DNA of 64,000 bases, from contig NZ_JAKIHL010000001.1 in NCBI RefSeq assembly GCF_021608135.1, forward strand, positions 248,001-312,000, read 5' to 3'. Positions 52,912-60,587 of this stretch are shown here, piece by piece. The position numbers were made by a program, and so were the translations under genes. This DNA comes from Microaerobacter geothermalis (GTDB lineage: Bacteria > Bacillota > Bacilli > DSM-22679). The notes under the pieces were generated by a model. That model searched no databases, was not told the DNA's origin, and worked only from the letters and a program-made list of their open reading frames with translations. Every line of letters starts with the position of its first letter. Position 1 is the stretch's first letter.

Positions 52912-54441
52912 ATGGATGGCGGAGGAGGAAAAGTATATTTTGTGGGTGCCGGTCCCGGTGACCCTAAATTAATTACCATTCGGGGAAAGGAGATTTTATC
53001 CAGAGCGGACGTGGTTGTGTTCGACCGCTTGGTAAATTCGAGGCTCCTGAAATATATAAGGGAGGATGCGGAACAAATCTATTGTGGTAAATTGCCGGAC
53101 AAGCATGACATTCCTCAAGATGAAATTAATCGTATTTTGGTGCATCATGCAAAACAGGGGAAACTGGTGGTCCGTTTAAAGGGAGGGGATCCCAGCGTAT
53201 TTGGCCGGGTTGGTGAAGAGGCGGAGTTTTGCCTGAGCCATGGAATTACTTTTGAGATTGTACCGGGAGTTACTTCAGGTATTGCTGCTTCTGCATATGC
53301 GGGGATACCGGTGACTCACCGGGATATGAATACAACAGTTGCTTTTATAACCGGTCATACCAAAACGGGTAAGGCACCAGATATCAACTGGGAATATTTA
53401 GCTAAAGGTATTGAGACCTTGGTATTTTATATGGGTGTGACTAATCTTCCTTTTATTCAACAGCAGCTATTAAGATACGGGCGATCTTCGGAGACACCGG
53501 TTGCTCTGGTGCGTTGGGGCACTTTCAGCAAGCAGGAAACCTTAATTGGCAATTTGGGAAATATCGTGGAAAGAGTGGAAAAGGCCCAGTTTAAGGCACC
53601 AGCCATAATCCTTGTTGGAGAGAATGTCCGATTGCGTAATAAATTGGCATGGTTTGAAACTAAGCCGTTTTTTGGAAAAACCGTTCTTCTTCCCCGTGGA
53701 ATCAGGAATGCGGGTGATTTGGATCAAAATATTGAAGATGTAATTGAAGAACTTGGTGGAGAGGTTGTAAATTTCCAAGAAGTTGTCTCCGTTTCCGAAG
53801 AGGAAGAAAACCAGATTCGTGACATACTAATGCAGATTGGTCGTTTTCGGTGGATTGTTTTTTCCGATGTTATCACCATGTCCTATTTCTTCCGACATTT
53901 TAAAAAATTATCCTTGGATATTCGTTCTATTTCCGCCGGATTCGTCGGATTAGATGGCCGATGCATAGCAGCTTTATCTGACAGGGGATTTATCCCTTTT
54001 GCTTTCTCGGATTGGTTGGACCGGGTGATGCCGGAGGATGAGGTTTTATATCTTGGTTCAAAGAATATGAATGATCTATCTAAGGCCGGTTCCCGCCATA
54101 TTAAATTTTCAGTTTCACTCTCATTGTATAGAAGAGTGATCAGTGATGAAGAGATCGACAAGATTAAACAGCTGAGTGAAGATAAGGCCCTTCATATGGT
54201 TGTTTTTACCGATCCTTCATCAGTAACCACTTTCTTTCAAGCGTTTGGGGAGCACCATTTTGATTCATTGTTTCAAGACATTGCGGTTGTATGCTTGGGT
54301 ACAAGTACCGAGTCTGTTTTAGAAGGTTACGGTTGTAAGGCAGATCTGACCATTTCGGAAGAATCTCTGGATAAACAGTCCATTGGTGAACTTCTTCAGA
54401 GGGCTCCTTTCCGAATTGAAAGTCTAACGGCAAAAATTTAG
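52912..54441 (+). CDS. Fusion: uroporphyrinogen-III methyltransferase (CobA) + HemD-like domain
   Basis: The 509-residue fusion has a SUMT domain at about 4-245 (VYFVGAGPGDPKLITIRG, VRLKGGDPSVFGRVGEEAEF, EIVPGVTSGIAASAYAGIPV, FYMGV), which makes precorrin-2 from uroporphyrinogen III, then a uroporphyrinogen-III synthase-like domain (about 255-500). The HemD part is divergent from the stand-alone hemD; fusions of this kind are common in Firmicutes. Precorrin-2 is the branch point for siroheme and haem d1. ATG 52912 follows AAAGGGAGG. It is cotranscribed with sirB (31-base gap). Confidence 0.92.
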   Translation: MDGGGGKVYFVGAGPGDPKLITIRGKEILSRADVVVFDRLVNSRLLKYIREDAEQIYCGKLPDKHDIPQDEINRILVHHAKQGKLVVRLKGGDPSVFGRVGEEAEFCLSHGITFEIVPGVTSGIAASAYAGIPVTHRDMNTTVAFITGHTKTGKAPDINWEYLAKGIETLVFYMGVTNLPFIQQQLLRYGRSSETPVALVRWGTFSKQETLIGNLGNIVERVEKAQFKAPAIILVGENVRLRNKLAWFETKPFFGKTVLLPRGIRNAGDLDQNIEDVIEELGGEVVNFQEVVSVSEEEENQIRDILMQIGRFRWIVFSDVITMSYFFRHFKKLSLDIRSISAGFVGLDGRCIAALSDRGFIPFAFSDWLDRVMPEDEVLYLGSKNMNDLSKAGSRHIKFSVSLSLYRRVISDEEIDKIKQLSEDKALHMVVFTDPSSVTTFFQAFGEHHFDSLFQDIAVVCLGTSTESVLEGYGCKADLTISEESLDKQSIGELLQRAPFRIESLTAKI

Positions 54442-54472
54442 GACAATAAGATTTGAAACGAGGAGAGTTCTT

Positions 54473-55210
54473 GTGGATAAGACCGGAGTACTTGTCATTT
54501 CCCACGGTTCATCCAATGGCCAATGGAATCGATATATTGAAGAAGCGGTGGCTCAAGCAAAACTGCCATTGCCGAGAGCGGTTGCCTTTTTGGAGTGGGT
54601 ACCGAACAAAAGTATCGCTGATGGTGTGGCTGAGTTGGAAAAACAGGGTGTAAAACAAATCTTGGTTATTCCTTTGTTTGTTTGTTTAGGCAGCACCCAC
54701 CTTGAGGAGATCAAATATGCCCTAGGTATCATTTCTCATTCTGCAGTCCCGACAGATATAGAGAAAATTTCTTCTCAGGCAGAAATTATTTGGGGCCCAG
54801 CCTTTGATAGCCATCCTTACATGACCGATATTATATGTGACCGAATTCATAAACTATCAAACGATCCTTCCAAGGAATCGCTACTCCTGGTGGCTCATGG
54901 TAGCGAGATTCCCGGTTTTTATGAACTATGGGAGAAAATGCTGTACCGATTGTCACATCGTGTACAGAAAAGGATTAATTTTTTACAGGTGTCATATGCT
55001 ACCCTTCGGCCAGATAACCTTTTGGCCCGTCTTGAAAAAATAAAAGGAGACCGGATGATTGTTGTTCCCGTTTTCTTAAGCATCGGTTATTTTACGAAGC
55101 ATGTAATTCCTGCCAAGCTAAAATCTTATTCCTGTGTATACAGTGGAGAGACTTTGCTTCCTCACCCGTTAATCAGCAAATGGATTGAGGAAACGGTAAA
55201 CAGTTGTTAA
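54473..55210 (+). CDS. sirB: Sirohydrochlorin ferrochelatase (SirB/CbiX family)
   Basis: This 245-residue protein has two CbiX-like halves. The N-terminal active-site His is in LVISHGSSNGQW; VIPLFVCLGSTHLEEIK follows; a second half has LLVAHGSEIPGFYELW and VPVFLSIGYFTKHVIPAKL. It inserts iron into sirohydrochlorin to give siroheme, the substrate of the siroheme decarboxylase encoded downstream. A cobaltochelatase role cannot be excluded, though cobalamin genes are absent here. The start is GTG 54473 after AACGAGGAGAG. A strong terminator follows. Confidence 0.88.
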   Translation: MDKTGVLVISHGSSNGQWNRYIEEAVAQAKLPLPRAVAFLEWVPNKSIADGVAELEKQGVKQILVIPLFVCLGSTHLEEIKYALGIISHSAVPTDIEKISSQAEIIWGPAFDSHPYMTDIICDRIHKLSNDPSKESLLLVAHGSEIPGFYELWEKMLYRLSHRVQKRINFLQVSYATLRPDNLLARLEKIKGDRMIVVPVFLSIGYFTKHVIPAKLKSYSCVYSGETLLPHPLISKWIEETVNSC

Positions 55211-55213
55211 AGG

Positions 55214-55247
55214 AAATCTTGTCATTTTTGTGACAAGATTTTTTTTG
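55214..55247 (+). terminator. Strong terminator after sirB
   Basis: AAATCTTGTCA (55214-55224) and TGACAAGATTT (55231-55241) form an 11-bp perfect stem with a 6-base loop and a long T-tract. It separates the siroheme genes from the nir-like operon. Confidence 0.93.
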
Positions 55248-55267
55248 TACCGTTATTCTGATATTTC

Positions 55268-55310
55268 TGTGACATAAATCACATTGGTCGAAATGGGATG
55301 ATGGTAGCAT
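55268..55310 (+). promoter_or_regulatory. Fnr-type box and promoter of the nirF operon
   Basis: TGTGACATAAATCACA (55268-55283) is a perfect TGTGA-N6-TCACA palindrome of the Crp/Fnr family. TAGCAT (55305-55310) is a -10-like element placed so that the box centre would be about 41.5 bases before the start site, the class II activator position. TTCACAATTTCT follows at 55326-55337. This predicts activation without oxygen. Confidence 0.75.
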
Positions 55311-55383
55311 CCAACTAGAAGGTTCTTCACAATTTCTACACATCCGAAAGATGGAACAAAAAATCGGGAAGAGGAGGGGTAAC

Positions 55384-56508
55384 ATGTCAATAGAGGTTTT
55401 GCAAAAAAATGGATTGGCTGGATCACTCATGTTTGTCAAAAATGCTGGGGACACAGGATTCGCGGTAATTGACGTTGAAACGGAAGAATTCATCAAACAT
55501 GTGGGTGAAGGTGAATATCCCCACAAGGCAACGTTTCATCCTAACGGAAAATGGACCTATTTATCATTTATTGTCCGGTCCACCATTGAAGTGGTCAACT
55601 TACAGACCCTTGAAACTGAATATGTGGAAAAGGGAATAGCCAAAGGAAGCGTTGGTGTTAATTTAAGCAGGGATGGCCGGTATCTGTTTATTGGCAGCTA
55701 TGGTGAAATCCCTGGAGAAAATCTGCCTGGGATTATGGTATTTGATACACAGTGGGGAGAAAAGCCGGAACTTCTCCTGAAGGCTAAGATTCCCTTAGGC
55801 AAATGCGGCGGACTAGTGGTTGACTCGAAAAATGACCTGTGGGTGGCCGTTTCTGACCAAAATAAGGTTGTCCAGATAAGCGGTTACCCTCCCTTTGAAA
55901 TCAAGCAGGAAATTCCCGTTGGAAAACATCCCCATGATATGGTTTTCTGCAAAGAACTGCAGATGCTGCAGGTAAATCATGCTGATGAAAAATTTGTCAC
56001 TTTTATTGATGTATTGAACAATCGACAAATAGCCAATGTACCAACCGGTTATAATCCCCATGGTGGTAAGTTTGTCATTCGGGATGGGTCTATCAAGTGT
56101 TTTGTTCCCTCACGTAAGGAAAATATTGCGTCCGTGATTGATATTCAAAAAGCCTCCCTCATTCGCACAATTGATCTTGGAACTCCTCAAGGATTTGTAG
56201 ATGTTACTAAAGATGGACAATATGTCATTTTTGATGCATACAAAGGAAACTGTGTTTCTATCGTCGATACGGAAACTTATGAGGTGGTCCGCCGGGTAGC
56301 CGTTGGAGAGATGCCGATGCATCCGCAAATCACCCATGACGGCAGTAAATGTTTCGTGGACAGCATGGGGGAAGGAACGATCAGCGTATTAGACATCAGG
56401 CCTTTATATGACGGGAATCCGGACGGGGTTTATGTGAGAAAAACCATAAAAAATGTAGGGATAAAACCATCGGGCAACTTTTTTAGCTACAGGGGGTATC
56501 TCTTGTGA
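55384..56508 (+). CDS. nirF: NirF-like beta-propeller protein (haem d1 biosynthesis)
   Basis: The 374-residue protein belongs to the cytochrome d1-domain propeller group. Repeated blade motifs such as FAVIDVETEEFIKHVGEGEY, PHKATFHPNGKWTY, VGKHPHDMVF and CVSIVDTETYEVVRRVAVGE are visible, and no cytochrome c domain (no CXXCH) is attached, so it is NirF-like rather than NirS or NirN. NirF is needed for haem d1 synthesis in denitrifiers, where it is exported; this protein has no signal peptide and is predicted to be cytoplasmic. The start is ATG 55384 behind GAGGAGGGG; 55351 adds 11 residues. It overlaps the nirJ-like gene by GTGA. Confidence 0.8.
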   Translation: MSIEVLQKNGLAGSLMFVKNAGDTGFAVIDVETEEFIKHVGEGEYPHKATFHPNGKWTYLSFIVRSTIEVVNLQTLETEYVEKGIAKGSVGVNLSRDGRYLFIGSYGEIPGENLPGIMVFDTQWGEKPELLLKAKIPLGKCGGLVVDSKNDLWVAVSDQNKVVQISGYPPFEIKQEIPVGKHPHDMVFCKELQMLQVNHADEKFVTFIDVLNNRQIANVPTGYNPHGGKFVIRDGSIKCFVPSRKENIASVIDIQKASLIRTIDLGTPQGFVDVTKDGQYVIFDAYKGNCVSIVDTETYEVVRRVAVGEMPMHPQITHDGSKCFVDSMGEGTISVLDIRPLYDGNPDGVYVRKTIKNVGIKPSGNFFSYRGYLL

Positions 56509-57725
56509 TTGATATGACGAGGCTGGTGGCGGGAATAGACAACCGCCCCAAAAAGCTGAGGTACGAAGCAGATGAGAATCGCAGGGCAAGAAAAGTACAT
56601 CAGGATGGGAAACCTGACCTGGTTCCTCTAGTTGAGTGGAATACCACCGGCCAATGCAATTTGGCCTGTAAACATTGTTATTATGGAGCTGTAAGAGAAC
56701 CTCTCCCGGGAGAATTAACCCATGAGCAGGCCAAGGAGTTTATTTCTCATCTCGCAGAAATGGGGGTTCCTGTCATTGTTTTTTCAGGGGGTGAACCCCT
56801 CTTAAGAAATGACCTTCTTATGCTGGGAGAATTTGCTGCGTCTAAAGGAATACGTCCGGTTATCAGTTCCAACGGCACACTGTTTACCAGGAAAAAGGCA
56901 AGGGAAGTGAAGGAGGCAGGTTTTAAATATGTGGGGATCAGTTTGGACGGAATTGGTGAAACGAATAACTTTTTCAGGGGAGGGAATGGGGCATTTGAAC
57001 AGGCTCTGCAGGGTGTAAGAAATCTGATCTCAGAAGGTGTTTCCGTAGGTCTTCGCTACACAATGACGAAGCATACCATTAAGGATCTTCCCAAAATGTT
57101 TGATCTGGCTTTGGAAGAAGGAGTAGACCGCATAAATATTTTTCATCTCATCTATTCCGGAAGGGGCAGAGATATTTCCAATGAGGACATCCCCTTTGAA
57201 GAAACAAGAAAAGCTGTGGATTTTATCTATGAAAAGACCAAGGAGTTGTCCGTGAAGAAACCTGACTTTCAGGTACTTACGGCAGGAAACTACTGTGATG
57301 CTCCATATATCTATTCAAAAATAGAAAAAGAAAACCCTGATTGGGCTCCGGAGGCATACCGGCTGCTGTTTGCAAAGGATGCGGGAAGAATTGTAAAAAT
57401 GGGTGACGGAGGGCCGAAGTTGGTCAGCGTCGATCATATGGGAAATGTTCATCCAAGCATGTTTCTCTCTCAATATACTTTTGGAAATATAAAAGAAAAG
57501 ACACTGACGGAAATATTAACCACATCAGAATTGTTCGGACAATTAAGCTACCCTGAAGAGCATATAAAAGGAAAATGCCGGCAATGCAAATGGCTTTCAG
57601 TTTGCGGAGGGAACTCCAGGGCAAGGGCAGATGCATTTTTTGGCGATTTATGGGCTCCGGATCCCCGATGCTATCTGACGGATGAAGAAATCGGATTAGA
57701 AAGTTCCCACGAAATGGTGGTGTAA
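56505..57725 (+). CDS. nirJ: NirJ-like radical SAM protein (haem d1 biosynthesis)
   Basis: This 406-residue radical SAM enzyme has Cys 51, 55 and 58 (CNLACKHC) for the SAM-binding [4Fe-4S] cluster, GGEPLL after it, and a SPASM-type C-terminal region with Cys 358, 361, 367 and 389 (CRQCKWLSVCGGNSRAR...CY) for an extra cluster. NirJ removes propionate side chains on the way to haem d1. Related AhbC/AhbD enzymes of the siroheme-dependent haem pathway share the fold, but the neighbouring nirF and a normal hem operon favour NirJ. The GTG start overlaps the nirF stop. Confidence 0.82.
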   Translation: MIDMTRLVAGIDNRPKKLRYEADENRRARKVHQDGKPDLVPLVEWNTTGQCNLACKHCYYGAVREPLPGELTHEQAKEFISHLAEMGVPVIVFSGGEPLLRNDLLMLGEFAASKGIRPVISSNGTLFTRKKAREVKEAGFKYVGISLDGIGETNNFFRGGNGAFEQALQGVRNLISEGVSVGLRYTMTKHTIKDLPKMFDLALEEGVDRINIFHLIYSGRGRDISNEDIPFEETRKAVDFIYEKTKELSVKKPDFQVLTAGNYCDAPYIYSKIEKENPDWAPEAYRLLFAKDAGRIVKMGDGGPKLVSVDHMGNVHPSMFLSQYTFGNIKEKTLTEILTTSELFGQLSYPEEHIKGKCRQCKWLSVCGGNSRARADAFFGDLWAPDPRCYLTDEEIGLESSHEMVV

Positions 57726-57730
57726 AGTAA

Positions 57731-58024
57731 ATGGTAATCACACTTTTTCGCCTTTCCATTCCGCCGGAACAGGAACAATTTCTTGAGGAAAAATTTATAA
57801 ACCGGTCAAGATTGGTGGATCAGGTTAAAGGATTTATATCTTTTAAACTATTAAAAAAAACACAGAATGAAAATGGATTGGAATATATTCTTATGACTGA
57901 ATGGGAAACGGAAGAGGATTATAAGAATTGGCTCAATAGTCAGGATCATGCCAGAATCCATAAGAAAGAAGGGGCCCCCTTCTCCGGAAACAAAACGGAG
58001 TTGTTTCAAGTGGTCTGCCAGTAA
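57731..58024 (+). CDS. Small ABM-fold (IsdG/HmoA-like) protein in the haem d1 operon
   Basis: This 97-residue protein looks like an antibiotic-biosynthesis-monooxygenase (dimeric ferredoxin-like) domain: start VITLFRLSIPPEQEQFLEEK, middle VKGFISFKLLKKTQ, then YILMTEWETEEDYKNWLNSQ and a His-containing helix HARIHKK. The EW.TEEDY.NW pattern is shared with haem-degrading monooxygenases of the IsdG/HmoA type and their relatives. It sits 5 bases after nirJ and 30 before the siroheme decarboxylase gene, so it belongs to the operon. It might bind or oxidise a d1 intermediate, perhaps the oxo-group step; this is only inference. Confidence 0.75.
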   Translation: MVITLFRLSIPPEQEQFLEEKFINRSRLVDQVKGFISFKLLKKTQNENGLEYILMTEWETEEDYKNWLNSQDHARIHKKEGAPFSGNKTELFQVVCQ

Positions 58025-58054
58025 AAAAACAATTGATAAAGGCAGGGAAGAATC

Positions 58055-59110
58055 ATGGTGTCAGAAACTTTGGATATGATAAATGGAAAATTATTAAATC
58101 GCCTGCAGAAAGGGATTCCGTTGGTGGAACGACCTTATCAAGCGATTGCCGAAGAATTGAATATGACTGAAGAAGAGGTAATGGAACGAATTAAAGGGAT
58201 GAAGGGGAAGATCATTCGCCAGATATCCGCCATATTTGATACAAAATCATTGGGATATCAGTCCAGTCTGGTTGCGGCAAAGGTGGATCCGGAACTTTTG
58301 GACCAGGCGGCGGAGGTTATCAATCAGCATCCGGGAGTCACCCATAATTATGTTCGTAATCATGATTTTAATTTATGGTTTACCATTGCCGTTCCCGCCC
58401 ACAGCCGCTTGGGTCTAGAGAGGACCGTCCAGTTATTGAGAGAATTGGCCCCAGGGGTAAAATCAATTCGTTGTCTGCCCACCCTTAAACTATTTAAGAT
58501 CGGGGTCTTTTTCGATATGAGCGGAAAGGTGACAAAAGGAAAAGAAGCTCCTGCCTATACGGAAGTAAGCAGGAAACAGAGGACTTGTGATTTTACCGAA
58601 GCTGAAAAAGGAATGATTCGGGAGCTTCAAAAGGATTTAAGTATAGAATCACGTCCCTTTTCAGAGAGAGCAGAGGCTGCGGGAGTGACCGAGGAAGAAT
58701 TTCTGCAAACGGCCCGTCGGTTTAAGGAAGCTGGAATCATCCGCCGGTTTGCTGCAGTTCTCTACCATCGGGAAGCAGGTTTTCTGGCCAACGGCATGGG
58801 AGTTTGGAACATCCCGGCAGATAAGGCTGAAGAAATAGGTTGTCTGATGGCTTCCTTTAAGGCAGTAACCCATTGCTATTTAAGACCTACCTATGAAGAT
58901 TGGCCATATAATATTTTCACCATGGTCCATGGTAGGAACAAAGAGGAATGTGAGGATGCCTTAAAGGAGATTGAAAATGAGATAGGATATCGGGACCGTC
59001 TGGTTTTATACTCTAGTAAACAATACAAAAAGGAACGGCTCTCCTACTTCACTCCGGAGATTGATGAGTGGGAAAGTAAATTTGATTTGAAAATGGTAGC
59101 CAAATTGTAA
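58055..59110 (+). CDS. Siroheme decarboxylase, two NirD/L-type subunits in one chain
   Basis: The 351-residue protein consists of two AsnC/Lrp-like halves. The first (1-155; HPGVTHNYVRNHDFNLWFTI) resembles NirD/AhbA, and the second (about 180-335; FKAVTHCYLRPTYEDWPYNI, RRFAAVLYHREAGF) resembles NirL/AhbB. Such proteins decarboxylate siroheme to 12,18-didecarboxysiroheme, the substrate of NirJ. The His/Arg/Tyr positions around HNYVR and HCYLR are probably in the active sites. Fusions of D and L are known in some denitrifiers. AGGGAAG precedes ATG 58055. A strong terminator closes the operon. Confidence 0.88.
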   Translation: MVSETLDMINGKLLNRLQKGIPLVERPYQAIAEELNMTEEEVMERIKGMKGKIIRQISAIFDTKSLGYQSSLVAAKVDPELLDQAAEVINQHPGVTHNYVRNHDFNLWFTIAVPAHSRLGLERTVQLLRELAPGVKSIRCLPTLKLFKIGVFFDMSGKVTKGKEAPAYTEVSRKQRTCDFTEAEKGMIRELQKDLSIESRPFSERAEAAGVTEEEFLQTARRFKEAGIIRRFAAVLYHREAGFLANGMGVWNIPADKAEEIGCLMASFKAVTHCYLRPTYEDWPYNIFTMVHGRNKEECEDALKEIENEIGYRDRLVLYSSKQYKKERLSYFTPEIDEWESKFDLKMVAKL

Positions 59111-59119
59111 CTGACGTAA

Positions 59120-59156
59120 GAAAGCTTCCACGGAAAAAACTGTGGAAGCTTTTTCT
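59120..59156 (+). terminator. Terminator of the nir-like operon
   Basis: AAAGCTTCCAC (59121-59131) and GTGGAAGCTTT (59142-59152) form an 11-bp perfect stem with a T-rich tail. Confidence 0.92.
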
Positions 59157-59280
59157 TTATTCTTGAAATCGGATAAATTTATGCGGATTGGCCGACCCAA
59201 TTTTCCAGATAAGGTATAAATGATGGGACACTTCAATATATTGTAGGAGAAACGGTATGAGAAAAGGAGGAGGATATCAC

Positions 59281-60576
59281 GTGTCTGAAAATAGACAGCA
59301 GGTGCTGAGTTTCGATATTAAGGAAACGGTACGTCTAATGAAGGAAAAACCGGGAATCAGTCAGATTGTGGATATCGAATTGTATCCGGATGTTGATGTG
59401 GTTGAACAGGAAGACGCCATATCCATCAAAGGGAATTTGGTATTAAGCGGGACCTACCGTGGGAAAAAAATCAAGGGGAAGGATGAAAGGGATCCATTTA
59501 ACTTTGACCCCCTTGTCGTAGAGGAAGGGGCTTTTTCAACATTAAAAAATAAGGAGATCCTTGAACAAAAGATACCCGTTGAAGTTACTGTTCCCCGCAA
59601 ACGGGTACAGGACTTAGATGATGTGATGGTGTATGTGGATAATTTTGATTACGAGATAAAGGGATCCCATCAATTGGATGTAACCGCTGAGTTTCTCATT
59701 TCCGGCATTCATAGTGAGATCGAACATCAAGAAGAAGCAAAGGCCGCATCTTACCAAGAGCCCTTCCATTTTGTCTATGTTGCCGGGGAAGAGCATGAGG
59801 ATCAATTTTCCGATTCGGCTGAGTCGGAAAAGGAAACAGAACGGGAGACAACATCAGAAATGACAGAAGAACAGGGGAAAGATGAAGGAGAAGAAACTGA
59901 GGAAGAAAGAAAAGAAGCCAAAGAGAAAAGGGATGAAACTGAGGAAGAAAGGGAAGAAACTAAGGAAGCTGAAGAAGAAGGGAAAGAAGAGAGTGAAGAA
60001 GTTGAAGAGGAAAGGGAGGAAGAACCAGAAAGAGAAGTTGTAGGAGAACCAGTCGAAGGAGAACAGATTGAAGAAATTAGAGATGAGCAAACCGATGAAG
60101 AAAGTAAGACAGAGGAAGATAAAGACGTAAAAGTAGCCATTATCGGCAAGAAGAAGGGGCCCAGTGAAGGTCCGATCAAGTTATCTTCTTTCTTTTCCAG
60201 AAAAATAAAAACCCCGTCAGGGGAATCATCTAATCTTTCAAGATTAGAATCTCTTTCTGAAGAATCCCTTCCTAGGGAAGAACCTGTTCAAAAGCATATT
60301 GGTACTATGGAAGCAGAAAGCTCATCAATGGTGGGTGAAAGATCATCCGAAGGAGAATCTTCAAAAACTGACGCAAAATACTTGATGTCCCTTATGGGAC
60401 AAAATGGAGAGAAATTCTATCGGTTGAAATTATGCATTCCGCAAAAACATGAAAGTTTAAACTCTATTGCAAGCCGTTATCAATTGACTGTTGAAGAGAT
60501 TATGCTGGCTAACGGATTAAAATCAGATCAATGGGAAGAAGGTCAGGTTTTGTATATTCCCATTCACGAAGATTAG
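59281..60576 (+). CDS. spoVID: SpoVID-like spore coat assembly protein with LysM domain
   Basis: The 431-residue product has an N-terminal beta-rich coat-protein domain (about 1-170, VLSFDIKETVRLMKE at the start), a long Glu/Lys-rich low-complexity segment (about 175-285), a Ser-rich part, and a C-terminal LysM domain (about 380-425, LNSIASRYQLTVEEIMLANG). This is the SpoVID plan, a mother-cell protein that drives encasement of the forespore by coat. The start is GTG 59281 behind AAAGGAGGAGG; ATG 59257 lies before that site. In B. subtilis spoVID directly follows hemL; here about 7 kb of siroheme and nir genes intervene. Confidence 0.88.
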   Translation: MSENRQQVLSFDIKETVRLMKEKPGISQIVDIELYPDVDVVEQEDAISIKGNLVLSGTYRGKKIKGKDERDPFNFDPLVVEEGAFSTLKNKEILEQKIPVEVTVPRKRVQDLDDVMVYVDNFDYEIKGSHQLDVTAEFLISGIHSEIEHQEEAKAASYQEPFHFVYVAGEEHEDQFSDSAESEKETERETTSEMTEEQGKDEGEETEEERKEAKEKRDETEEEREETKEAEEEGKEESEEVEEEREEEPEREVVGEPVEGEQIEEIRDEQTDEESKTEEDKDVKVAIIGKKKGPSEGPIKLSSFFSRKIKTPSGESSNLSRLESLSEESLPREEPVQKHIGTMEAESSSMVGERSSEGESSKTDAKYLMSLMGQNGEKFYRLKLCIPQKHESLNSIASRYQLTVEEIMLANGLKSDQWEEGQVLYIPIHED

Positions 60577-60587
60577 GGGGAATCGAT

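Noticed and set aside
56505-59110. Siroheme-dependent (Ahb) haem pathway
   Set aside because: The nirJ-like and decarboxylase genes would fit, but the nirF-like gene is specific to haem d1 and only one radical SAM enzyme is present, so haem d1 is the better reading.
59802-60179. Ser-rich 125-residue open frame on the minus strand inside spoVID
   Set aside because: It is the complement of the Glu-rich GAA/GAG stretch of spoVID, which reads as Ser/Leu on the other strand; no ribosome site or family similarity.
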